Assembly (NCBI GenBank): GCA_023229175.1
Contig: JALNZV010000011.1
Location: 1 to 64,000, forward strand
Length of the DNA: 64,000 nt
DNA from: Tissierellaceae bacterium
GTDB taxonomy: Bacteria; Bacillota; Clostridia; Tissierellales; Tissierellaceae
Reading direction: 5' to 3'
Shown: positions 8,799 through 17,122 of the stretch, piece after piece
Position numbering within the stretch: position 1 is the first letter of the stretch
Layout: every line of letters begins with the position of its first letter
The notes under the pieces: model-generated
The model's database searches: none
Told to the model about the DNA's origin: nothing
What the model saw: only the letters and a program-made list of their open reading frames with translations
Translations under genes and position numbers: made by a program

Positions 8799-9902
8799 AT
8801 GAACGAGATAATTATAACCACAATTGCTGTTACTGGAATTTCTGCAGTGTTTGCTTTTTTACTTACATTAGCGGAGAGAACTATTGGGAATTATGGAGAG
8901 GTTAAACTGATAATCAACGAAGATAAGGAATACACTGTTGAGGGAGGCTCATCACTATTATCCACACTGATTGATGAAAAAATATTCATTCCTTCAGCCT
9001 GTGGGGGAAAAGGTACCTGTGGATATTGTAAAGTAAAGGTTTTAGAGGGAGGAGGCCCCGTACTGGCAACAGAGATACCTTTTATGACCGATGAAGAACT
9101 CGATGATCATGTAAGGCTTTCCTGTCAATGTAAAGTTAAAGAAGATATAAAGATAGAAATTCCTGAAGAATTATTTAATGTTAAGGAATTTGAGGCACAA
9201 GTAGAAGAGCTGGAAGATATGACTTCCGAGATAAAACGTTTGAGGGTAAGACTGCCAGAAGGAGAAGAGATAAGCTTTAAACCAGGTCAATTCATCCAAT
9301 TAATGGCGCCAAAATACGACGGCAACGATGAAGAAGTATATAGAGCGTATTCCATAGCCTCGTCTCCCCTGGACAAAAATCATGTGGAATTATTTATTGG
9401 GTACGTACCCAATGGAATATGTACAACTTATGTACATAAATATTTGAAGGTTGGAGATAAGGTAAAGGTAAATGGGCCCTATGGAGACTTTTTCTTCCAA
9501 ACTGACAGCGATAGAGAGATAATTTTGGTTGCTGCCGGGACGGGAATTGCACCTATAATCTCCATATTAAAATATATGAAAACCTACGATATCAAGAGAA
9601 AGGCCACATTTTATTTTGGAGCAAAGACACCTGACGATTTATTCTTGGTAGATTTTTTCAAAGACTTAGAAGATACGCTCCACGACTTTAAATTTGTTCC
9701 AACTCTTACTAGGACAACAGAGGAACACAATTGGCATGGGGAAACCGGTAGAGTAAATAATGCCATAGAAAAATACTTAAATGATGGAGAAAATAAAGAG
9801 GCTTATTTATGCGGTAATGTAAAAATGATAGAGACCATGGTCAGTGCCTTGTTGGCAAAGGGAATGCCAGAAGAATTTATTTACTTTGACAAGTTCGATT
9901 AG
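8799..9902 (+). CDS. nqrF: NqrF-like NADH dehydrogenase subunit (2Fe-2S plus FAD/NAD domains)
   Basis: A 367-residue electron-input subunit. One N-terminal membrane helix (about 4-24) is followed by a plant-type ferredoxin domain with C68, C74, C77 and C109, the same CX5CX2C...C spacing as Na+-NQR NqrF. A ferredoxin-reductase module follows, with RAYSIASSP for FAD and AAGTGIAPIISIL for NAD(H), ending in LCGNVKMIETMV and FIYFDKFD. The known role of NqrF is oxidising NADH and passing electrons to the pump core. Here it takes the last place in an rnfDGEA operon where clostridia usually have rnfB. A terminator begins at the base after the stop codon, so no further subunit belongs to this unit. 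Confidence 0.92.
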   Translation: MNEIIITTIAVTGISAVFAFLLTLAERTIGNYGEVKLIINEDKEYTVEGGSSLLSTLIDEKIFIPSACGGKGTCGYCKVKVLEGGGPVLATEIPFMTDEELDDHVRLSCQCKVKEDIKIEIPEELFNVKEFEAQVEELEDMTSEIKRLRVRLPEGEEISFKPGQFIQLMAPKYDGNDEEVYRAYSIASSPLDKNHVELFIGYVPNGICTTYVHKYLKVGDKVKVNGPYGDFFFQTDSDREIILVAAGTGIAPIISILKYMKTYDIKRKATFYFGAKTPDDLFLVDFFKDLEDTLHDFKFVPTLTRTTEEHNWHGETGRVNNAIEKYLNDGENKEAYLCGNVKMIETMVSALLAKGMPEEFIYFDKFD

Positions 9903-9929
9903 GAGAAATCAATTTGATTTCTCTTTTTC
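9903..9929 (+). terminator. Terminator closing the rnf/nqr-type operon
   Basis: A 9-bp perfect stem (9903-9911 with 9915-9923) followed by TTTTTCTT, starting directly after the nqrF stop codon. Confidence 0.8.
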
Positions 9930-9944
9930 TTATGGCAGCTTTTA

Positions 9945-9953
9945 TGATATAAT
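9945..9953 (+). promoter_or_regulatory. Extended -10 promoter of the RelA/SpoT-like gene
   Basis: TGATATAAT is a perfect extended -10 element. The -35 region falls in the T tail of the preceding terminator and is weak. The GGGGG ribosome site follows at about 9986-9990. Confidence 0.5.
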
Positions 9954-9997
9954 TTAATTGCTGGTTTACTAATTATTATATCCTAGGGGGATGGATA

Positions 9998-11344
9998 ATG
10001 AAGCTTGAATTATTTGATTTTATCGATGAGACATTGGCATTAATAGATGAGAGAAGGGAAAGTATAGACATTGTAGCATCAATTCTAGAAAAGTTTTTTA
10101 CAGATAGTTTTTTTATCAACGACCATTTTTTAAATGTCAATTATAGGATAAAGTCTCCAGAGAGTTTAAGGGAGAAGATACTTCGTCACAACTTTTTTAT
10201 TAAATTCGGAACTCCTGAAAACCTAATTTCAAACTTGTCTGATCTCATAGGTTTTAGGATAGAATGTAGGTTTATTGAAGATGAGGATAAAATATATAAG
10301 GATATTGTAAAATTATTTGAAATTGAGTTGGAGGATGGATTCTATACCAATCCTTTAAATTCAAATATTATTCTAAATTTAGGTATGAAGCAGCCACAGA
10401 AACAAAAAAATGGATTTGAGATATATAAAATAGATGGAAAATACGTGAAAGATAATATCGTCGTCAATTTTGAATTGCAAATTAAATCTTTGGTTAATTT
10501 ATTTTGGGGAGAAATAGATCATCGAATCCTCTATAAAAACTTCAATTATATGCTTACAGAAGATTTCTTTAGGGATATAATGTCTTCTATCAAAGACAAC
10601 TTAACTATGATAGACAGGCAATTGATGTTGGTATACAACCATTTGAATGGAATGGATGCTAGTAATTCTTTGAATAAAAAAAATCAATTGCAATCACTGC
10701 TGTCAAAGATTATTCACGATATATATATAGTGAAGATTAGGAAGGAAATAGGGTTTATTATAGATTTTAAAAAATCGACTGACGTCATTGTAAACTATAT
10801 TTTTATGAAGGGCGGTCCTGAAGAAACTGAAAACTACAGTGCTAATTTCCTTAGGATTTTAAATAGGCTTAACGAGATTGGGGAGAATGAAATTTCTTTT
10901 AATACGTATATTAATTTTGAAAGGGAAATATTTTTCAACGATTGTTTTACTCGCAACATAGGCAATAGTATACTGGAGGTAATTAACAAAGATTTTCGCT
11001 GGAACTTGTTTTTTAGGATAATTTTTGAGATAGAAGAAGGCAATAAGGCTGAGGACTTTGAAGGTTTTATGATGTTCATCAGATATAGGTTTTATGAAAA
11101 TTTGGCAATAATATTAGAGGAGAAGGAAATGACATCGGAAGAAAAAGATGAAATCCTAAACAGCATAATGGACGAAATAGCATTGGCTTTTATAAAAGAG
11201 CTGGATGTTGATTTTCTTTGCGATTGCAGCATTAAGCCTTTAAATAAGAAAATCAAAGAACAATTTAAAGTTATCCATACTTTTGAGGAATGGGAAATAC
11301 ATAAACATAAAGTATATAAGATTGTATCAGAACACGAATTTTAG
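9998..11344 (+). CDS. RelA/SpoT-like domain protein with a long unknown C-terminus
   Basis: A 448-residue cytoplasmic protein. Residues about 40-215 match a (p)ppGpp synthetase fold: R50-IKSPESL, D82-LIGFRI, and E159-LQIKSLVNLFWGEIDHRILYK, the block that is usually E.QIRT..MDFW..LEH.L.YK. The Asp and Glu that bind metal and act in catalysis are kept, but the Arg of QIRT is Lys, and the NGYRSLH motif is reduced to NGFEIYK. Synthesis of (p)ppGpp is therefore uncertain. Residues about 220-448 are helical and unlike any domain I know; no HD hydrolase, TGS or ACT domain is visible. It is probably co-transcribed with the DUF4153 gene 58 bases downstream. Confidence 0.72.
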   Translation: MKLELFDFIDETLALIDERRESIDIVASILEKFFTDSFFINDHFLNVNYRIKSPESLREKILRHNFFIKFGTPENLISNLSDLIGFRIECRFIEDEDKIYKDIVKLFEIELEDGFYTNPLNSNIILNLGMKQPQKQKNGFEIYKIDGKYVKDNIVVNFELQIKSLVNLFWGEIDHRILYKNFNYMLTEDFFRDIMSSIKDNLTMIDRQLMLVYNHLNGMDASNSLNKKNQLQSLLSKIIHDIYIVKIRKEIGFIIDFKKSTDVIVNYIFMKGGPEETENYSANFLRILNRLNEIGENEISFNTYINFEREIFFNDCFTRNIGNSILEVINKDFRWNLFFRIIFEIEEGNKAEDFEGFMMFIRYRFYENLAIILEEKEMTSEEKDEILNSIMDEIALAFIKELDVDFLCDCSIKPLNKKIKEQFKVIHTFEEWEIHKHKVYKIVSEHEF

Positions 11345-11402
11345 GTAACTTTTATTACAACGTATTCACTTAACAGGCAAATAATAATAAGGGGCATTAA
11401 AT

Positions 11403-13166
11403 ATGAAAATATTAAGAAGAATTAAATCTACATTTCTAAGTATTAGAAAAAGCATCAAAAGGTTTCCCATTACTGTACTCATATCTACGGTTTTGGCACT
11501 TAGCCTTATATATTTGAACGAAGTAGAGGTTGACGTAGACACATTAGATAAACTAATCAGGCTAAACATGGTTTTAGGTCTAAGTATACTTTTGTCTTTA
11601 TGTATTGGACTCTTTGTTGAAATCACTTTTAGCCACAATAGACTAATTTCCACCATGCTTTATTTAGGCGGCGGAGCTTTTTTAGTATTTTATTATAACT
11701 TTTATTTACAAAACCTCAATACTGCTGCGGTATCGAGATACTTTGGCCTAGTTATATTTTTTATTTTGGCATTTTTATATATACCAAGGCTTAGGGAAAA
11801 GGACGACTACGAATATTATATTTTAGACGTGTATTATGGATTTGCTTTAACTGTCACATATGCCCTTGTTTTATTTATTGGGCTTTCGGCAATTTTTCTC
11901 ACAATTAATCAGCTCTTTGAAGTGGAGATACCGGGGAAATTATACTATTACATATTTCTGATACTATCTTTAGTATTTGCTGTATCTTTATTTTTGGCAA
12001 ATCTTCCTTCAGTTGAGGAAAAATACAAGAATGCACAATATAATAAGTCCTTAAGAGTGCTTCTGACATTCATTGTGATTCCATTAATAAGTATTTACTC
12101 TGCCATTTTGTATGTGTATTTTGCAAAGATTTTACTTATTAGGGAATGGCCTAAGGGCCTGGTTTCTCATCTAGTTATTTGGTATTCTACTGTTTCAGTA
12201 GGGGTTATATTTTTGCTAAACCCGATAATTAATTCAAACAAGGTGGCAAATACTTTTAAAAAGATTTTTCCCAAAGCCGTATTGCCAATACTTCTGATGA
12301 TGTTTATTTCCATTTTTCAAAGGATATTTCAATATGGGATTACAGAAAACAGGTACTATATCGTCGTTTTGGGATTTTGGGTTTTAGGTATAATGATATA
12401 TTTTTCTGCCAAAAGGAATTACAATAATGCTATTATACCCATAAGCCTTTCTTTGCTAGTACTGGTTTCAGTATTTGGACCCTTTAGTAGTTTTGCCATT
12501 TCTAAATACAGTCAAAATAAGAGGTTACAGGAAATACTAGTAAGAAATAGTATGTTGGTTAATGGAACAATAATTCCAAATGCCGATGTTTCTCAGGAGC
12601 ATAAAAAAGAGATTAGCAATATAATAAACTATTTTAGCCAAAATCATGAACTGGGAGATATAAAAATACTTCCTGACGGATTTGCAGTAGATGATATGGA
12701 GAACGTAATGGGTTTCAAATACATTCCATATAATCTAGACCCCTATGAAAGAGATAGATACTTTTATTTTGCCACAAATTCTCAAGAACCTATTGATATA
12801 AATGATTTTCAATACTATTTGAATATGAATTCATGGGATGAAGAGCTAAAAGAAATAGGTGGTTATACCATATCTTATAATAGAGAAAAGTCTATACTGA
12901 CAGTTCGTGGCAATGGTGAAGAAATATTGCAGCAAGATTTAAGAGTTTTCGTCAAAGAAATATATGCAAAGGAAAATATGGGAATTGATATAAAAAAGAA
13001 CTTTTTGGATATGGAAGATATGACTTTTGAGTTCTCTTATATTGATTCTGCTAAAGTTATAAAATTTAAAATTATATTTTTAAGTGTAAATGGGCGAGTA
13101 GAGGGAGATAATAATATTATGCTTGAAGGAGTAGATTATATTTTATTAATGGGAAAGACTGAATAA
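11403..13166 (+). CDS. DUF4153 multi-spanning membrane protein
   Basis: A 587-residue protein with about 11-12 hydrophobic segments from residue 20 to about 370, then a soluble region to the C-terminus. The arrangement and the YYGFALTVTYALVLFIGLSAIFLTIN-type region fit DUF4153, whose function is unknown. Only part of that match is motif-based; the assignment rests on general pattern. The C-terminal 200 residues look like an extracytoplasmic or cytoplasmic soluble domain with mixed strands. It follows the RelA/SpoT-like gene with no terminator between, and msrA begins 17 bases after it, so the three may share a transcript. Confidence 0.7.
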   Translation: MKILRRIKSTFLSIRKSIKRFPITVLISTVLALSLIYLNEVEVDVDTLDKLIRLNMVLGLSILLSLCIGLFVEITFSHNRLISTMLYLGGGAFLVFYYNFYLQNLNTAAVSRYFGLVIFFILAFLYIPRLREKDDYEYYILDVYYGFALTVTYALVLFIGLSAIFLTINQLFEVEIPGKLYYYIFLILSLVFAVSLFLANLPSVEEKYKNAQYNKSLRVLLTFIVIPLISIYSAILYVYFAKILLIREWPKGLVSHLVIWYSTVSVGVIFLLNPIINSNKVANTFKKIFPKAVLPILLMMFISIFQRIFQYGITENRYYIVVLGFWVLGIMIYFSAKRNYNNAIIPISLSLLVLVSVFGPFSSFAISKYSQNKRLQEILVRNSMLVNGTIIPNADVSQEHKKEISNIINYFSQNHELGDIKILPDGFAVDDMENVMGFKYIPYNLDPYERDRYFYFATNSQEPIDINDFQYYLNMNSWDEELKEIGGYTISYNREKSILTVRGNGEEILQQDLRVFVKEIYAKENMGIDIKKNFLDMEDMTFEFSYIDSAKVIKFKIIFLSVNGRVEGDNNIMLEGVDYILLMGKTE

Positions 13167-13183
13167 AATTTGGAGGGGAAGAA

Positions 13184-13660
13184 ATGAAAGAAATATACTT
13201 AGCTGGAGGTTGTTTTTGGGGCGTAGAAGAATATATGTCGAGAATAAATGGAGTTGTGGATACAGAGGTTGGGTATGCCAATGGTACAAAGGAGAATCCT
13301 ACCTATGAAGAAGTATGTACTGGCATAACTGGCCATTCGGAGACAACTTATGTGAAATACGATGAAAATATAGTTTCACTAGAAGAATTATTAAACAAAT
13401 TTTGGAATATAATAGATCCGACTATGCTAAATCGTCAAGGACCTGATATAGGCAACCAGTATAGGACAGGAATATATTTTATTGATGATAAGGATTTGAC
13501 TACTATAAATAAGACTTTAGAGGAGCAGAAAACAATGCATAAAAAGCCCATTGTCACAGAAATCATGGCTTTAGACTCATTTTATCCTGCAGAGGATTAC
13601 CATCAGGACTATTTAAAGAAGAATCCTGGCGGATACTGCCACATTGACCTAAGTAAATAA
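13184..13660 (+). CDS. msrA: Peptide-methionine (S)-S-oxide reductase MsrA
   Basis: A 158-residue enzyme that reduces the S form of methionine sulfoxide in proteins. The catalytic motif GGCFWGVEE puts the active Cys at C10, and YHQDYLKKNPGGYC near the end is the conserved C-terminal block with a candidate resolving Cys. The protein is slightly short because it lacks the N-terminal extension of longer forms and has no MsrB fusion. GGAGGGGAAGAA precedes the ATG. It lies next to a free-methionine sulfoxide reductase, making a small oxidative-repair cluster. Confidence 0.95.
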   Translation: MKEIYLAGGCFWGVEEYMSRINGVVDTEVGYANGTKENPTYEEVCTGITGHSETTYVKYDENIVSLEELLNKFWNIIDPTMLNRQGPDIGNQYRTGIYFIDDKDLTTINKTLEEQKTMHKKPIVTEIMALDSFYPAEDYHQDYLKKNPGGYCHIDLSK

Positions 13661-13678
13661 TTTGTAGACTTCGTAAGC

Positions 13679-13703
13679 AAAAGTGCCCAAGGGCACTTTT
13701 ATA
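13679..13703 (+). terminator. Terminator after msrA
   Basis: A 10-bp perfect stem (13679-13688 with 13691-13700) with a two-base gap and T-rich 3' side; the effective loop is slightly larger. Confidence 0.75.
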
Positions 13704-13763
13704 TTGTATAATTTCCTTGATTTTGATAATATAGAATTATAATATTTCGAGAGGGGAAATAAT

Positions 13764-14261
13764 ATGTTTAAATTTGATGGAATTGAAGTCATGAATGAAA
13801 GAGAAAGATTGAGGTATATGCTTTTACTAGCAAAATCTCAGCTAAGCTCTGAAAATGACGACTTAGCCAATATTTCCAATATTACCGGAATAATAATGGC
13901 TTGCGTAGAAAAATTAAACTGGGCTGGTTTTTATTTTCTAAGGGAAAATGAACTAGTATTAGGCCCCTTCCAAGGGTTGCCAGCTTGCAATAGAATTGAA
14001 ATAGGGAAAGGAGTATGCGGTACAGCCGCCCATACTGGGAAGATACAAAGAGTGGTTGATGTACATGAATTTCCTGGGCATATTGCTTGTGACGATGCTT
14101 CAAATTCAGAGCTTGTGATTCCAATTATTAAGGACAATGAGGTCTATGGAGTTTTGGATTTAGATAGTCCAGAAAAAAGTAGATTTACTAAATTAGAAGA
14201 AGAATACTTTATTAAGCTTGTTGAAATACTAAACGAAAATATTAATTGGAATAATATATGA
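13764..14261 (+). CDS. msrC: Free methionine-(R)-sulfoxide reductase (GAF type)
   Basis: A 165-residue single GAF-domain enzyme that reduces free Met-(R)-sulfoxide. C75, C85 and C109 have exactly the 10 and 24 residue spacings of the E. coli enzyme (C84, C94, C118). The blocks NWAGFYFL, LGPFQGLPAC, IGKGVCGTAA and HIACDDASNSELVIPI are family hallmarks. It complements MsrA, which acts on S-sulfoxide, and lies about 100 bases downstream, after a terminator, so it has its own promoter (TATAAT at 13738-13743 is a candidate -10). The ribosome site is GAGAGGGGA. Confidence 0.94.
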   Translation: MFKFDGIEVMNERERLRYMLLLAKSQLSSENDDLANISNITGIIMACVEKLNWAGFYFLRENELVLGPFQGLPACNRIEIGKGVCGTAAHTGKIQRVVDVHEFPGHIACDDASNSELVIPIIKDNEVYGVLDLDSPEKSRFTKLEEEYFIKLVEILNENINWNNI

Positions 14262-14301
14262 TTTACATATTATATATAACTAGAAAGGAAGGATAAAAAA
14301 G

Positions 14302-15756
14302 ATGAGAGTTTTAGAAGGCATTAAACCAGAGAGGGTAATGTATTATTTCGAGGAAATAACAAGAATACCTAGATGCTCCCACAAAGAAAAGCAAATTAGC
14401 GATTATCTTGTAAAAGTCGGAAGGGATCTTGGATTGGAAGTTATCCAAGATAAAGCCTTAAATGTAATAATCAAAAAGCCCGGGTTTTCAGGTTATGAAA
14501 ACAGCCCTATAGTTGTATTACAGGGACATATGGACATGGTATGCGAAAAAACAGAGAGTTCCAGCCATGATTTTCTTAAAGATCCAATAAAAATTAAGGT
14601 TGAAGGCGACTATTTAATCGCCAAGGAAACAACATTGGGGGCAGACAACGGAATTGCACTGGCCATGATATTGTCTGTATTGGAATCAAAGGATATACCT
14701 CATCCTCCAATAGAAGCTCTATTTACATCCGATGAGGAATCGGGCATGTCCGGTGCTTTAGCACTTAATCCAAATCATATTGACGGTAAAATGTTAATTA
14801 ACTTAGACTCCGAAGAAGAAGGAACCGCACTGGTAAGCTGTGCTGGTGGGGAAAGAAATATAGTGAGTATTCCCATTAAGTGGCAGGACTTGCCGACAAA
14901 CAAAGAGCATTTCGAGTTATCAATATCGGGGCTCCAAGGTGGACACTCAGGTATGGAAATAAATAAAGGCAGAGGAAATTCAAACAAAATCATGGGAAGG
15001 GTCCTAGATTACTTAGTCGGTAAAATAGATATGGACCTATGGCATATTGAAGGAGGTTCAAAATCAAATGCTATACCAAGATTTTCAAAGGCCAATATTG
15101 TAGTAGCAAAAGAAGATGTTGATAAATTGAATTTAGCTGTATCAAATATAGAAAAAGAATTAAAAACGGAATTATCCCATACAGATAAAGACGTTGAAAT
15201 CAATATATCCCCCATTGTAGAAAATGACAAAAGGGTATTTACCAAGGATACATTGAGCAAAGTAATTTCAGCCTTAGTATTGATACCAAATGGGGTTCAG
15301 ACCATGAGTGGTGCCATAGAGGGCCTAGTAGAGAGTTCAACTAATTTAGGTGTCGTAAACACTGTTGATGGAAATGTAACTTTGGAGTCTTCCATCAGAT
15401 CGTCCTTAGGGACATTAAAGGCTCATATATCAAATCAAATTAAATTATTGTGTCAATGCATGAATATTGAAAGCGAAAGTTTATCAGCATATCCAGCATG
15501 GCAATATAAGGAGAATTCCTATATAAGAGAAGTGTTAAAGGAGACATATAGGGAAATTTATAATAAGGACCTGAACATATCTGCAATTCACGCAGGACTA
15601 GAATGCGGGCTCTTTGACGAGAAATTTGAAGATATGGATATGATTTCTTTTGGACCAAATATGTATGGAGTTCATGCTCCTGGTGAAAAACTAAGTATAT
15701 CATCCACCAGCAGAACCTACGATTTTTTACTTAAGGTGTTGGAAAAGATTAGGTAA
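14302..15756 (+). CDS. pepD: Xaa-His dipeptidase (PepD, M20C)
   Basis: A 484-residue cytoplasmic zinc dipeptidase of the M20C family, which cleaves dipeptides such as Xaa-His. LQGHMDMVCEK carries the first metal His and Asp; GADNGIALAM, TSDEESGMSGA and LINLDSEEEG are the typical metal and catalytic blocks, and LQGGHSGMEIN is the dimerisation-domain motif. IHAGLECGLF near residue 432 supplies a late metal ligand. Length equals the family norm. The histidine freed could feed the hut genes at the far end of the window, but that link is inference. GAAAGGAAGG precedes the ATG. Confidence 0.94.
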   Translation: MRVLEGIKPERVMYYFEEITRIPRCSHKEKQISDYLVKVGRDLGLEVIQDKALNVIIKKPGFSGYENSPIVVLQGHMDMVCEKTESSSHDFLKDPIKIKVEGDYLIAKETTLGADNGIALAMILSVLESKDIPHPPIEALFTSDEESGMSGALALNPNHIDGKMLINLDSEEEGTALVSCAGGERNIVSIPIKWQDLPTNKEHFELSISGLQGGHSGMEINKGRGNSNKIMGRVLDYLVGKIDMDLWHIEGGSKSNAIPRFSKANIVVAKEDVDKLNLAVSNIEKELKTELSHTDKDVEINISPIVENDKRVFTKDTLSKVISALVLIPNGVQTMSGAIEGLVESSTNLGVVNTVDGNVTLESSIRSSLGTLKAHISNQIKLLCQCMNIESESLSAYPAWQYKENSYIREVLKETYREIYNKDLNISAIHAGLECGLFDEKFEDMDMISFGPNMYGVHAPGEKLSISSTSRTYDFLLKVLEKIR

Positions 15757-15837
15757 ATTTGTAAATTATATATGTACTTCTTTGTCAAAATAGGATATTA
15801 TATATAATAACAAATAAATTTCAAAGGAGAATAGAAA

Positions 15838-16218
15838 ATGGATAAGAAAAAGGAAGAAGAATTTGATCATCATCACGACCATGATCACCATCATGACCAT
15901 GATCACGACCACGACCATGAATTCGATTTCGAAGATTTAAATGAAGATATAATTGTCTTGACACTAGATGATGATTCGGAACTGGAATGTTTAATACTTG
16001 GAGTGTTTGAAGTAGAAGAAGAAGAATATATTGCACTACAACCTATTGATGAAGAAGATGTTTTATTATATAGATACAATGAAATAGATGACGAAGATTT
16101 TGAATTGTCTCCAATTGAAAACCAAGAAGAATTTGATATTGTATCTGAAGCCTTTGACGCTTTATTCCTAGAAGACGACGATTTTCTAGAATATGAAGAC
16201 GACGATTTTGAAGATTAA
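15838..16218 (+). CDS. DUF1292 protein with a His/Asp-rich N-terminus
   Basis: A 126-residue, very acidic protein. Residues about 10-32 are an almost pure run of His and Asp (HHHDHDHHHDHDHDH type), which could bind Zn, Ni or similar ions. From about 35 to 105 it matches DUF1292: IIVLTLDDDSELECLILGVFEVEEEEYIAL, then LLYRYNEIDDEDFEL. DUF1292 function is unknown; in other Firmicutes the gene often sits beside the Holliday-junction resolvase gene yqgF, which is not present here. The C-terminus ends in a DDD/EDDD run. It is monocistronic, with AAAGGAG upstream and a terminator downstream. Confidence 0.85.
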   Translation: MDKKKEEEFDHHHDHDHHHDHDHDHDHEFDFEDLNEDIIVLTLDDDSELECLILGVFEVEEEEYIALQPIDEEDVLLYRYNEIDDEDFELSPIENQEEFDIVSEAFDALFLEDDDFLEYEDDDFED

Positions 16219-16227
16219 ATATGACTT

Positions 16228-16262
16228 AAAGGCACTTTGCGACTTTGCGAGGTGCTTTTTAT
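16228..16262 (+). terminator. Terminator of the DUF1292 gene
   Basis: A 13-bp stem with some G-U pairs, built around GGCAC/GTGC, followed by TTTTT. Confidence 0.75.
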
Positions 16263-16283
16263 ATAACCTTGGGGGGATAACAT

Positions 16284-17105
16284 TTGTACAAACTAATCGC
16301 AATTGACTTGGACGGTACCTTGCTTGATGACAAAAAAGATATACCAAAAGATAACCTAGATACTGTAAATTTATTAATTAAGAAAGGGTATGAAGTCGTA
16401 GTAGCTACAGGAAGGAGATATTGGTCCGCAAAGGAATTGACGAAAAAAATCCATGGACATATTACAATAATAGCAAATAATGGAAATATAGTTAGGAATT
16501 CTTTAAACGATGAGTTGTTAATCTCAAAATACATGGATACGAAGGATTATAAATTAATTATTGAAGAAGGTATCAAAAGAAATTTGCATCCAGTGATACA
16601 CATCGATGGCTATAATGAAGGTATAGATTTAATAATAGAGACTGGAAGAGAGTATGGCGAATACGTAATGAGAGGGGGTAGATTTAAGGAAGTAAAGTCT
16701 TTTTTAGAAGTTGAAAACGAAAAGATATTGACCATAGTTTATGGAGATTTCAAAAAAGCTCTTTATCCCTTTTACGAATTCATAAGTGAAAATTATTCAA
16801 AGAACTTCAATATTCATATAATGGAAAACCTTGATACAGTGGAGTCGATGATTGAAATAATGAATCCAGATGGAAACAAGTGGAAAACTATTTTAGAATA
16901 TGCTGCGGGAATGAATATTGACCCTGCAGAGATAATTGCCATTGGCGACAACAACAATGATGTCAGCATGATAAAGAATTCAGGTCTTGGCATAGCTATG
17001 AAAAATGGCAGTGATTTGGTGAAATCCGTAGCTAAAATAATAACAAAAAAAGACAATAATGAATCTGGTGTTGCTTTTGAATTAAAAAGGGTATTAAATA
17101 TATAG
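16284..17105 (+). CDS. Cof-type HAD-superfamily hydrolase
   Basis: A 273-residue phosphatase of the Cof/YidA group. Motif I is DLDGTLLDDKK (D8 nucleophile, D10 acid/base), motif II is VVATGRR, and motif IV is AIGDNNNDVSMI near residue 218, followed by GLGIAMKNGSD. The cap domain between about 85 and 190 is of the C2 type. Family members act on sugar phosphates, FMN or other small phosphates; the substrate cannot be told. The TTG at 16284 follows GGGGGGAT by a good distance. A YhcC-type gene starts 17 bases later. Confidence 0.92.
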   Translation: MYKLIAIDLDGTLLDDKKDIPKDNLDTVNLLIKKGYEVVVATGRRYWSAKELTKKIHGHITIIANNGNIVRNSLNDELLISKYMDTKDYKLIIEEGIKRNLHPVIHIDGYNEGIDLIIETGREYGEYVMRGGRFKEVKSFLEVENEKILTIVYGDFKKALYPFYEFISENYSKNFNIHIMENLDTVESMIEIMNPDGNKWKTILEYAAGMNIDPAEIIAIGDNNNDVSMIKNSGLGIAMKNGSDLVKSVAKIITKKDNNESGVAFELKRVLNI

Positions 17106-17122
17106 AAGAAAGGAGGAAGAGT

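Noticed and set aside
15821..16036. Minus-strand ORF opposite the DUF1292 gene
   Set aside because: It is a shadow of the His/Asp repeat and codes for a low-complexity His/Arg-rich string without a ribosome site.
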